The notes under the pieces are model-generated. The model had not been told where the DNA came from. It searched no databases and worked only from the letters and a program-made list of their open reading frames with translations. Of a stretch of DNA of 15,276 nt, positions 5,122-12,782 are shown one piece after another. Numbering within the stretch: the stretch's first letter is position 1; each line of letters begins with the position of its first letter. The stretch covers positions 1 to 15,276 of the forward strand of contig DASXXM010000364.1 in assembly GCA_036503065.1 (NCBI GenBank), given 5' to 3'. The position numbers were made by a program, and so were the translations under genes. The stretch comes from DATEPR01 sp036503065 (GTDB taxonomy: Bacteria > Actinomycetota > Actinomycetes > Mycobacteriales > Pseudonocardiaceae).

Positions 5122-6417
5122 ATGGGCCCGTCGGACATCGATCAGGACGCGGTGGCCGCGATCCGGGACGAGCGGGTCGACTGGCGGGACAAGGGGCTGC
5201 CGGCCGCCGTGTTCGGTCGGACCGTCGGCGAGGTCGCCGATGCCCGGCTCGACCTGTTCGCCGACGGTTTCGTCGGACCGCTCGTGGTGCTGGACGACGA
5301 CGCCCTGACGCACAACCTGACCACCATGGCCGAGTGGTGCGCCCGGCACGGTATGTCCCATTGCCCACATGGCAAGACGACGATGGCGCCACAGTTGTTC
5401 GCCCGGCAGCTCGCGCTCGGCGCGTGGGGCATCACCGCCGCGAACATCAGCCAGCTGCGCGTCTACCGCGCGTTCGGCGTCCGTCGCGTGCTGCTGGCCA
5501 ACGAACTGGTCGATCCGGCCGGCCTACGGTGGCTCGCCGGGGAACTGGACCGCGATCCGGACTTCGAGTTCGGCTGCTGGGCTGATTCCGTGGCCGGCGT
5601 CGAGCTGATGACCAGCGCCCTGTCCGGCGTGTCGCGCCCGGTCGACGTGCTGGTCGAACTGGGCGCGATCGGTGGCCGTTCCGGCGTGCGGGACCTGGCG
5701 ACCGGGCGGGCCGTCGGCGCGGCGGTCGTGGCCAGCCCGGTGTTGCGGCTGGTCGGTGTCGCAGGCTACGAGGGCGCGCTCGGCCATGACACGTCCGCGG
5801 ACGGATTGCGCCTGATCAGCGACTACGTCCGTGAGCTGCGGGCGCTGGTCGCGCTGCTGGCCGACGACGGCGGATTCGCCGACGTGCCCGAGGTGCTCGT
5901 TACCGCCGGCGGCAGTGCCTACTTCGACGCGGTGGCAACGGTTCTCGGCGAGGAGTGGCCCGCGGGACCGGCGGTTCGGCCGGTGCTGCGCGGCGGTGCC
6001 TACGTGTCCCATGACGACGGCATCTACCGGCGGACCTCGCCGTTGGGCGCGGCACCCCGGCTCACCGACGCGCCGCCGCTGCGGCCGGCGTTCCGGGCCT
6101 GGGCCCAGGTGATCTCCAGACCGGAGCCCGGCCTCGCCCTGCTGACACTGGGCAAACGGGACGTTTCGTTCGACGAGGGTTTGCCCATACCGCAAGTCGT
6201 CCGCACCGCGGACGGCGCGATCGGACCGCTCGGGCGGGATTGCCGGGTCAGCAAACTGGCCGACCAGCACACGTTCCTGACCGGCGACCTCGCGCCGGCA
6301 GTCGGCGACTGGGTCGGCTTCGGGCTGTCGCATCCGTGCACGGTGTTCGACAAGTGGCGGCTGATCCCGGTGGTCAGCGGCACCACCGTGGTCGACCTGG
6401 TCCGCACCTACTTCTGA
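5122..6417 (+). CDS. D-threonine aldolase / D-serine dehydratase-like PLP enzyme (amino acid deaminase)
   Basis: This 431-residue protein belongs to the fold-type III PLP family containing an alanine-racemase N-terminal domain and a D-serine dehydratase-like C-terminal domain. The presumed PLP lysine is K85 in CPHGKTTMAPQL, near the start of the barrel. Glycine-rich phosphate-binding segments include VTAGGSAYFDAV (260-271). The C-terminal GLSHPCTVFDKW carries H404 and C406, matching the His/Cys zinc ligands known in D-serine dehydratase (DSD) enzymes. Likely activity is beta-elimination or retro-aldol cleavage of a D-beta-hydroxy amino acid, giving a keto acid or aldehyde plus ammonia or glycine; the substrate cannot be read from sequence. 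ATG 5122 is preferred over an upstream in-frame ATG at 5059 because GGAGG (5109-5113) lies 8 bases before it. It heads a five-gene operon, 13 bases before the deacylase. RidA encoded nearby would handle its enamine products. Confidence 0.88.
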   Translation: MGPSDIDQDAVAAIRDERVDWRDKGLPAAVFGRTVGEVADARLDLFADGFVGPLVVLDDDALTHNLTTMAEWCARHGMSHCPHGKTTMAPQLFARQLALGAWGITAANISQLRVYRAFGVRRVLLANELVDPAGLRWLAGELDRDPDFEFGCWADSVAGVELMTSALSGVSRPVDVLVELGAIGGRSGVRDLATGRAVGAAVVASPVLRLVGVAGYEGALGHDTSADGLRLISDYVRELRALVALLADDGGFADVPEVLVTAGGSAYFDAVATVLGEEWPAGPAVRPVLRGGAYVSHDDGIYRRTSPLGAAPRLTDAPPLRPAFRAWAQVISRPEPGLALLTLGKRDVSFDEGLPIPQVVRTADGAIGPLGRDCRVSKLADQHTFLTGDLAPAVGDWVGFGLSHPCTVFDKWRLIPVVSGTTVVDLVRTYF

Positions 6418-6430
6418 ACGGGGACAACGG

Positions 6431-8026
6431 GTGGCACACGACATCGTCTTCGCCGACGCCCTGGTCGTCGACGGCACGGGCGCGCCGGGCTTCCGCGCGT
6501 CGGTCGGGGTGGCGGACGGCCGGATCGCCGAGATCGCGGCTCGCCGACCGGACGCGAACCGGGTCGTGGACGCGGCCGGCCTGGTGCTGGCGCCCGGTTT
6601 CATCGACATGCACTCGCACTCCGACCTGCGGCTGCTCGCCGAGCCGGACCACCTTGCCAAGGTGTCCCAGGGCGTCACGCTCGAGGTGCTCGGCCAGGAC
6701 GGCCTGTCGTACGCGCCGGTCGACGACGACGTGCTGGCCATCCTGCGCGGGCAGTTGGCCGGCTGGAACGACGACCCACCCGGCTTCGACTGGAACTGGC
6801 GCACCGTCGGCGAGTACCTGGACCGGCTGGACCGGGGCATCGCACTGAACGCCGTCTACCTGGTGCCGCAGGGCACGGTCCGGATGCGGCACGTCGGCTG
6901 GGCTGCCCGGCCCGCGACCCCGGCCGAGCTGGACGGCATGCGGGCGGACGTGGCCGACGGCATGGCCCAGGGCGCGGTCGGGCTCTCCTCCGGGCTGACG
7001 TATCCACCCGGGATGTACGCGGACACCGAGGAACTCGTCGAGCTCTGCCGGGTGGTGGCCGGGCTCGGCGGCTACTACAGCCCGCATCACCGCAGCTACG
7101 GCGCAGGCGCGCTGGTCGCCTATGCCGAGATGGTCGACGTGTCGCGGCGCTCCGGCGTGCCACTGCACCTGGCGCACGCCACGATGAACTTTCCGGTCAA
7201 CGCGGGCCGGGCCGATGAGATGCTGGCCCTGCTCGACGACGCGATCGACAGCGGTTGCGACATCAGCCTGGACACGTATCCCTACCTGCCCGGCGCCACC
7301 TACCTGTCCGCGCTGCTGCCGAGCTGGGCCGCTGAGGGCGGACCGAGCGCGACCATGGCCCGACTGTCCGATGTGGACACCAGGGAGCGGATCCGGGTGG
7401 CGCTGGAGGAACTCGGCTCGGACGGCTGTTACGGGGTGCCGGTGGACTGGCACTGGATCGAGATCAACGCCGTCCGCCTGCCGCACAACGAGCACCTGGT
7501 CGGGCACCGGATCGACGATTCGGCGGCCCGCATCGGCGTGGCGCCGATCGAGCTGTACCTGGACACGCTGCGCGACGAGAATCTCGGCACGTCGTGCCTG
7601 TTCCACGTCGGCCACGAGGACAACGTGCAGGCGATCATGCGGCACCGCGCGCACACCGGCGGCAGTGACGGGCTGCTGGTCGGCGGCCGGCCGCACCCGC
7701 GCGGCTGGGGCACGTTCCCGCGTTACCTGGGCCGATACGTACGCGAGTTGGGCGTGTTGGGACTGGCCGAGTGCGTCGCGCACCTGACCTCCCGCCCGGC
7801 CCGCAGGCTGCGCCTGACCGACCAGGGTGTGGTGCGGGCAGGCGCGGTCGCCGACCTCGTGCTGTTCGATCCGGACACGATTGCCGACACGGCAACATTC
7901 GAGCAGCCGAGACAGGCGGCCACCGGCATCCACACGGTCCTGGTCAACGGCGTGCCGGTGCTGGACGACGGCAGACCGACGGGCGCCCTGCCCGGCCACT
8001 CGATCCGCCGTCCGGAGGCGACATGA
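6431..8026 (+). CDS. N-acyl-D-amino-acid deacylase family amidohydrolase
   Basis: This 531-residue metal-dependent amidohydrolase starts at GTG, 13 bases after the previous stop. The small beta-sandwich strands (2-55) lead into PGFIDMHSHSDL, whose H61-x-H63 motif is the first metal-ligand pair of the TIM barrel. Further candidate ligands are H219/H220 (YYSPHHRSYG), H246 and H249 (LHLAHA), and D413 (GGSDGLL). In classical D-aminoacylase a bridging cysteine sits in a GNCG motif; here the position reads GQDG (D90), a variant also found in this superfamily. That makes strict D-aminoacylase activity less certain. The reaction expected is hydrolysis of an N-acyl-D-amino acid to a carboxylate and free D-amino acid, which would feed the upstream PLP enzyme. 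The stop overlaps the permease start (ATGA). Other amidohydrolase substrates, such as cyclic amides, remain possible. Confidence 0.87.
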   Translation: MAHDIVFADALVVDGTGAPGFRASVGVADGRIAEIAARRPDANRVVDAAGLVLAPGFIDMHSHSDLRLLAEPDHLAKVSQGVTLEVLGQDGLSYAPVDDDVLAILRGQLAGWNDDPPGFDWNWRTVGEYLDRLDRGIALNAVYLVPQGTVRMRHVGWAARPATPAELDGMRADVADGMAQGAVGLSSGLTYPPGMYADTEELVELCRVVAGLGGYYSPHHRSYGAGALVAYAEMVDVSRRSGVPLHLAHATMNFPVNAGRADEMLALLDDAIDSGCDISLDTYPYLPGATYLSALLPSWAAEGGPSATMARLSDVDTRERIRVALEELGSDGCYGVPVDWHWIEINAVRLPHNEHLVGHRIDDSAARIGVAPIELYLDTLRDENLGTSCLFHVGHEDNVQAIMRHRAHTGGSDGLLVGGRPHPRGWGTFPRYLGRYVRELGVLGLAECVAHLTSRPARRLRLTDQGVVRAGAVADLVLFDPDTIADTATFEQPRQAATGIHTVLVNGVPVLDDGRPTGALPGHSIRRPEAT

Positions 8027-9423
8027 CGTTCGTGCACTGGATGCAACACTCCACCACCGGACTGCTGCTGCTGGCCGTGGTGGGCATCGCGCTGCTGCTG
8101 TTCCTGATCATCCGGCTGAAGACGGAACCGTTCATCGCGCTGCTCGCCGCGGGCCTCGTCGTGGCACTGGCGGCCGGCTTGCCGGTAGCGCAAATCGTGG
8201 GAACCGCCCAGAAGAGTTCGACCAGCCTGCTGGAGACCGGATTCGGCGGCATCCTGGGCCACATCGCGCTGATCATCGGGCTCGGCACGCTGATCGGCGC
8301 GATCCTGGAGTCCTCCGGCGGCGCCGAGGTGCTGACCGGCAGCCTGCTGCGCCTGTTCGGCGAACAGCGGGCACCGCTGGCGATGGGCCTGTCCGGTCTG
8401 ATCTTCGGCATTCCGGTGTTCTTCGACGTCGGCATCTTCGTGTTCGCGCCGCTCGTGTACGTCGTGACCAAGCGGACCGGCAAGTCCATCGTGCTGTTCG
8501 CGATGCCGCTGCTGGCCGGACTGTCCATTGTGCACGCGTTCCTGCCGCCGCATCCCGGGCCGGTGGTGGCCGCCGGACTGCTGCACGTCAGCCTGGGTTG
8601 GCTGATCCTGATCGGGCTGTTGTGCGGCGTGCCGGCGTGGCTGGTCGGTGGACTGGCCTACTCGTTGTGGATCGGCAAGAAGATCGACCTGCCGGTGCCG
8701 CCGGAGATGCTCGCGGTCGCCGAGGACGAGCCGTCGGATGCCGCAGCGGACAAGCCGTCCATCGGGCTCGTCGCGTTCATCATCGGGTTGCCGTTGGTGT
8801 TGATCCTGTGCGGCACGTTCGGCAGCCTGTTCCTGCCCAAGGGATCCCCGGCCAACGGCGTCGCGACCTTCATTGGCACGCCGGGTGTGGCGCTGGGGAT
8901 CGCCGCGCTGCTGGCGTTCTGGCTGCTGGGTTTCCGGCGTGGTATGAGCAAGGACAAGGCCGCGGAACTGTCCGGGAAGGCACTGCGACCCGTCGGCATG
9001 ATCCTGCTGGTGGTGGGCGCGGGCGGGTTCTTCGGCGCGGTGCTGGCCGCGACCGGCATCGGCAGGGCGCTGGCCACGTCGATGTCCGCGGGCGGGTTGC
9101 CGGTGATCGTGCTGGCCTACCTGATCAGCTGCGCCCTGCGGCTGGCCCAGGGTTCCGCGACGGTGGCGATCACGTTGACCGCCGGCATCGTGGCGCCGCT
9201 GGTGGCCGACGCGCACTACTCGCAACCGCATCTCGCGCTGATCGCCGTGGCCATCTCGGCCGGTTCGATCATCGCGTCGCACGTCAACGACGGCGGGTTC
9301 TGGATGGTGTCCCGCGCGTTCGGCATCCCGGTCCGGGAGACGCTGGCCAGTTGGACCGCGCTGGAGACGGTGCTGTCGGTCAGCGGTTTCGCGGTGTCCG
9401 GCGCACTCAGCCTGATCATCTGA
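8023..9423 (+). CDS. GntP-family permease (gluconate / D-serine type H+ symporter)
   Basis: This 466-residue protein is built of about 12 or more hydrophobic segments, the usual size of GntP transporters. Diagnostic stretches are HAFLPPHPGP (171-180), IPVFFDVGIFVFAPL (130-144), RLAQGSATVA in the C-terminal half, and HVNDGGFWMVSRAFG near the end. GntP members import gluconate, other sugar acids or D-serine (DsdX) with protons across the cytoplasmic membrane. The surrounding D-amino-acid genes favour a D-amino acid or N-acyl-D-amino acid as cargo, but the neighbouring lactonase gene leaves a sugar acid possible. The ATG overlaps the preceding stop by four bases (ATGA), with GGAGG at 8014-8018, so translation is coupled to the deacylase. 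Confidence 0.93.
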   Translation: MTFVHWMQHSTTGLLLLAVVGIALLLFLIIRLKTEPFIALLAAGLVVALAAGLPVAQIVGTAQKSSTSLLETGFGGILGHIALIIGLGTLIGAILESSGGAEVLTGSLLRLFGEQRAPLAMGLSGLIFGIPVFFDVGIFVFAPLVYVVTKRTGKSIVLFAMPLLAGLSIVHAFLPPHPGPVVAAGLLHVSLGWLILIGLLCGVPAWLVGGLAYSLWIGKKIDLPVPPEMLAVAEDEPSDAAADKPSIGLVAFIIGLPLVLILCGTFGSLFLPKGSPANGVATFIGTPGVALGIAALLAFWLLGFRRGMSKDKAAELSGKALRPVGMILLVVGAGGFFGAVLAATGIGRALATSMSAGGLPVIVLAYLISCALRLAQGSATVAITLTAGIVAPLVADAHYSQPHLALIAVAISAGSIIASHVNDGGFWMVSRAFGIPVRETLASWTALETVLSVSGFAVSGALSLII

Positions 9424-9436
9424 CGGAGGGACTCCC

Positions 9437-10426
9437 GTGGCATATGTGGGCAGCTACACCGGCGAGGGCGGCGTCGGCCTCACCACCGCGTCGGTCGATC
9501 CGGCGACCGGCGCGCTGGCCGTGGGGCCGATGGTGCCGGACGTGCCGGACGCGTCCTGGCTGGCGTGCTCGCGGGACGGCCGCTACCTCTACGCCACCAA
9601 CGAACAGGAGCCGCTCGGTTCGGTGACGGCGCTGGACCGGTCCGGACCGGTGGTCCTGAACCGGCAGAGCACCGAGGGCAGCGCGCCGACGCACCTGAGC
9701 GTGCATCCGAGCGGCCGGTACCTGCTCACCGCGAACTACGGCTCCGGCAGCGTCGCCGTGCTGCCGCTGTCCGCCGACGGCCGGCTCGGCCCGCTGACGG
9801 ATCTGGTGCGGCACAAGGGAAGCCAGCCGCACGCACATCAGGTCGACACCGATCCGAGCGGGCAGTGGGTGCTCGCGGTCGACCTGGGTGACGACTCTGT
9901 CTACGTCTACCGACTGGACCTGGACACCGGAAAACTGCGTCTGGCCGACCAGGTCGTGGTCGACACCGGCAGCGGGCCACGGCACCTGGTGTTCGATCCG
10001 TCCGGCAGCCAGGCGTATCTGGTGTGCGAGTACGCATCGCAGGTGATCGTGTGCGGGTGGGATGCGTCGGGCGGCAGGCTGACCACCGGCCAGGTCATCG
10101 GGACCGTCGAGCCGGGCACCGAGAACTTTCCGGCCGAGGGGGTGGTCGCGCCGGACGGCCGATTCCTGTACGTCACCAATCGGGGCGCCAACAGCATCGC
10201 CGCGTTCGCGGTACACGGCGACCGGCTTTCCTTGCTGGGCAACACTTCGTGCGGCGGCGACTGGCCACGGCACGCGACGCTCGACCCGACGGGGCGACGC
10301 ATGTACGTGTCCAACCAACGATCCGGCACGGTGGCCTGGCTGCCGCGCGATCCAGCCACCGGCCTGCTGTCCCCGGTGGCCGGCACCACGACGGCGGCGG
10401 CGGTCGCGATGGTGTTGTTCGCATGA
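9437..10426 (+). CDS. Lactonase-family beta-propeller (6-phosphogluconolactonase-like)
   Basis: This 329-residue protein has repeated propeller blades typical of the lactonase family PF10282 (YbhE/Pgl type). It starts YVGSYTGEGGVGL, followed by recurring VDPATGAL, VHPSGRYLLTANYGSGSVAV, DPSGQWVLAVDLGDDSVYVY, PRHLVFDPSG and NRGANSIAAFAV units. There is no signal peptide, so it is probably cytosolic. Family members hydrolyse 6-phosphogluconolactone or muconolactone, but many have untested roles and no confirmed lactonase residues can be claimed here. The GTG start at 9437 has GGAGGG (9425-9430) 6 bases upstream; it is 13 bases after the permease stop and overlaps the next start by ATGA. Its place in a D-amino-acid/hexosamine operon suggests action on an aldonolactone released from amino sugars, which is speculative. 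It is the least well explained member of the operon. Confidence 0.85.
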   Translation: MAYVGSYTGEGGVGLTTASVDPATGALAVGPMVPDVPDASWLACSRDGRYLYATNEQEPLGSVTALDRSGPVVLNRQSTEGSAPTHLSVHPSGRYLLTANYGSGSVAVLPLSADGRLGPLTDLVRHKGSQPHAHQVDTDPSGQWVLAVDLGDDSVYVYRLDLDTGKLRLADQVVVDTGSGPRHLVFDPSGSQAYLVCEYASQVIVCGWDASGGRLTTGQVIGTVEPGTENFPAEGVVAPDGRFLYVTNRGANSIAAFAVHGDRLSLLGNTSCGGDWPRHATLDPTGRRMYVSNQRSGTVAWLPRDPATGLLSPVAGTTTAAAVAMVLFA

Positions 10427-11958
10427 CCGCGTTCGATCTGCTCCTGCCCCGGCCGGTATCGGCAACGCGGGCCGATGGCACCTTCACGCTGGACCGTGTC
10501 GGCTTTGCTCATGACGCCGGCAGGTGGCTCGGCACCGCGCTCGGGCTGCGGGTCGCGGACGACGAGCCGATCCGGTTCGAGTTCGATCCGGCGCTGCCCG
10601 GCGAGGGCTACCGGCTGACCATCACGCCGTCGGAGGTGCTGGTGGTCGCGGCCGATCCGGCCGGGGCGCACTACGCGGCCCAGACGCTGCGTCAGTTGTG
10701 CGGGCCGGACGCGTATCGGGCCGCGCCCGGTGGTAGTTGGACGTTGCCCTGCGGTGTGGTGACCGACCATCCTCGGTTCAAGTGGCGCGGTTGCCTGCTG
10801 GACGTGGCCAGGACGTTCATGCCCAAAGCCGGCGTGTTGCGGTTCATCGACCTGCTGGCCGCGCACCGGTTGAACGTGCTGCACCTGCACCTGACGGACG
10901 ACCAGGGCTGGCGACTCGAGGTGCCCGGCTTCCCCCGGCTGACCGAGGTCGGCGCGTGGCGGTCGGAGTCGACGGTCGGTGCACCGCCGGCCGGCACCCT
11001 GGACGGCCGCCCACACGGCGGCTACTACACCACGGCGGACCTGCGCGAGATCGTCGCCTATGCGGCGGCACGGGCGATCACGGTGATCCCGGAGATCGAC
11101 ATCCCCGGTCACACCCAGGCGGCCATCGCGGCCTATCCCGAACTCGGCAACGTCGCCGGGCCGGTGCCGGTCTGGACGTCATGGGGTGTCTGCGAGAACG
11201 TGCTGAACGTAGAACCGTCTACTGTGGACTTCTTCCGCGCGGTGTTCGACCACGTGGTGGACGTGTTTCCCGCCACCGTGGTCGGTGTCGGCGGCGACGA
11301 GGTGCCGTTGACACAGTGGGAGTCCAGCGATCCCGCGCACCGCCGCCTTGCCGAACTGGGACTGTCCGAAATCCGTGAACTGCACGGCTGGTTCGTCCGG
11401 GAGATCGTGGCCCACCTGGCCACCCGTGGCCGCCGAGCGCTGGGCTGGGACGAGATCGCCGGCGTCGGCCCGGTGCCGCCCGGCACGATCATCGCGTCGT
11501 GGCGGGGCGAGCAGGCCGGCGTCGAGGCCGCCAAGGCAGGCTACGACGTGGTGATGTGCCCGGAACAGTACGTCTACCTGGACCACCGGCAGTCGGCCGA
11601 CCCGGACGAGCCGATCCCGGTCGGCAGCCCGCACACCCTGGCGGATGTCTATGGCTACCAACCGATCCCGGCCGGCCTGACCGGCCCCGCCGCCGACCGG
11701 GTGCTCGGCGCCCAGGCCCAGGTGTGGACGGAACACCTCGACTCGGCCCGCCGGGTCGACTACGCGGCATTTCCGCGGCTGGCGGCGTTCGCCGAAGTGG
11801 TATGGACCCCGGACTCGCGGCGCGATCAGGCGGATTTCCGGCGTCGCCTGGAAAGCGAACACCTGGCCCGGCTGGACGCGCTGGGCGTCGAATACCGCCC
11901 GCTGACCGGCCCGCACCCGTGGCAACTGCGCCCCGGCGTACCCGGCCGGCCCCGGTGA
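10423..11958 (+). CDS. GH20 beta-N-acetylhexosaminidase
   Basis: This 511-residue protein has the two-domain layout of glycoside hydrolase family 20. An N-terminal alpha/beta domain (about 1-114) precedes a TIM barrel beginning HPRFKWRGCLLDVARTFMP (116-134). The catalytic pair is D292-E293 in VGVGGDEVPLTQW, the invariant GGDE. Other family segments are NVLHLHLTDDQGWRLEVPGFP, IPEIDIPGHTQA, GWDEIAG, and GAQAQVWTEHL. GH20 enzymes remove terminal GlcNAc or GalNAc by substrate-assisted catalysis. The absence of a signal peptide suggests an intracellular role on imported chitobiose-like or muropeptide-derived sugars. The ATG overlaps the lactonase stop by four bases (ATGA), making it the last gene of the operon. 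Its TGA abuts the stop codon of the convergent phosphotransferase gene with no bases between. Family is secure; natural substrate unknown. Confidence 0.95.
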   Translation: MTAFDLLLPRPVSATRADGTFTLDRVGFAHDAGRWLGTALGLRVADDEPIRFEFDPALPGEGYRLTITPSEVLVVAADPAGAHYAAQTLRQLCGPDAYRAAPGGSWTLPCGVVTDHPRFKWRGCLLDVARTFMPKAGVLRFIDLLAAHRLNVLHLHLTDDQGWRLEVPGFPRLTEVGAWRSESTVGAPPAGTLDGRPHGGYYTTADLREIVAYAAARAITVIPEIDIPGHTQAAIAAYPELGNVAGPVPVWTSWGVCENVLNVEPSTVDFFRAVFDHVVDVFPATVVGVGGDEVPLTQWESSDPAHRRLAELGLSEIRELHGWFVREIVAHLATRGRRALGWDEIAGVGPVPPGTIIASWRGEQAGVEAAKAGYDVVMCPEQYVYLDHRQSADPDEPIPVGSPHTLADVYGYQPIPAGLTGPAADRVLGAQAQVWTEHLDSARRVDYAAFPRLAAFAEVVWTPDSRRDQADFRRRLESEHLARLDALGVEYRPLTGPHPWQLRPGVPGRPR

Positions 11959-12750
11959 TCAGATACGTTGCCGCAGTTCGGCGATGGCGGTGTCGACGAT
12001 CGCCCGGTCACCGGTGGCCAGGCCGTGCCGCAGTTCGTGCACCGGAACCAGCCACCAGTAGCAACGCAGCCGATCGCGGCTGATCGGCAGGCCGTAGTCG
12101 GCGATCAACGTCTCGACCCGCGCCGGCCCGAGAATCCCCAGCAAACCGGCGAAATCAATGGCCGGATCGCCGACCGTGGCATCCTCGAAATCGATCAACC
12201 CGACGACCCGGCCGTCGTCGTCGACCAGAATGTGCTCGGGTGCCAGATCGCGATGCACCAGCACCGGCGTGAAATCCCAGTCACCGTCCAGGAACCGTCG
12301 GTAAGCACGTTCCAGCAGGGAACCCAGTGCGGTATCCAGGACGGGCAGGACTTCGCGGGCGATGTCCGTCCACAGCCGTTGGTAGTACGCCAGCCACTGG
12401 GTCACCGAGCCGTCCTGCCCCAACGCACCCCGCGCCGCGTCGACCGGAAACCCGTGCAGTTCCCGCAACACCCCGGCCAACGCGGGCCAGCCGTCCGCGA
12501 CGGTCAACGACCGACCGGCGATCAGCGGATAACACATGCACGTGTGACCGCCCCAGTCCCGGAAGAAGCTCGGGACCGGCACCGCGAACGACACCGACCG
12601 AGCCAACAGCGGCAACAGCGCCGCCTCCCTGCGGTGCGCGGCGGCCACCTCGGCCGTACGAGCGAAACGCAGGATGTGACCGCCGTCTCGTCCGTCGACC
12701 AGAAAGGTGAACGACGCCCAGCCACCGTGGATCTGCCGGACCGTCGCCAT
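11959..12750 (-). CDS. APH-family phosphotransferase (aminoglycoside/choline kinase-like)
   Basis: This 263-residue protein has the APH kinase-like fold. The N-lobe covers about 1-75, with a hinge near CMCYPLIAGRSL. The catalytic loop is VHRDLAPEHILVD (165-177) with D168 as the presumed base and H173 where most kinases have the metal-binding asparagine. The metal-binding IDFED motif follows at 186-190, with D187, and the next turn reads GDPAIDFAGLL. Members phosphorylate aminoglycosides, macrolides, choline, amino sugars or homoserine; the acceptor cannot be told from sequence. A resistance role should not be assumed. I start at ATG 12750: TACCTT lies 7 bases upstream on this strand, a leaderless signature, and no Shine-Dalgarno is seen. 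A TTG at 12759 would extend it three codons but would sit inside the -10. It converges on the hexosaminidase gene and is divergent from folD. Confidence 0.88.
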   Translation of the reverse strand: MATVRQIHGGWASFTFLVDGRDGGHILRFARTAEVAAAHRREAALLPLLARSVSFAVPVPSFFRDWGGHTCMCYPLIAGRSLTVADGWPALAGVLRELHGFPVDAARGALGQDGSVTQWLAYYQRLWTDIAREVLPVLDTALGSLLERAYRRFLDGDWDFTPVLVHRDLAPEHILVDDDGRVVGLIDFEDATVGDPAIDFAGLLGILGPARVETLIADYGLPISRDRLRCYWWLVPVHELRHGLATGDRAIVDTAIAELRQRI

Positions 12751-12757
12751 GGCAGCC

Positions 12758-12763
12758 AAGGTA
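12758..12763 (-). promoter_or_regulatory. -10 element TACCTT for leaderless phosphotransferase mRNA
   Basis: On the minus strand TACCTT fits TANNNT and is followed by 7 bases and then ATG. That places transcription start at or next to the first codon, consistent with the lack of any ribosome-binding site. No clear -35 was found. Confidence 0.5.
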
Positions 12764-12770
12764 GCCCGGC

Positions 12771-12776
12771 TAGGTT
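12771..12776 (+). promoter_or_regulatory. -10 element TAGGTT for leaderless folD mRNA
   Basis: TAGGTT fits TANNNT and ends 6 bases before the folD ATG at 12783, so the transcript should begin at the start codon. No ribosome-binding site precedes folD. The element is only 7 bp from the opposing -10, so the two promoters must compete for polymerase. Confidence 0.55.
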
Positions 12777-12782
12777 GGCACC

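Noticed and set aside
5524..9282. Several long minus-strand open frames opposite the D-amino-acid operon
   Set aside because: Their Arg/Gln/His/Gly-rich translations look like reverse-strand shadows; the plus-strand genes carry clear motifs and overlapping starts and stops.
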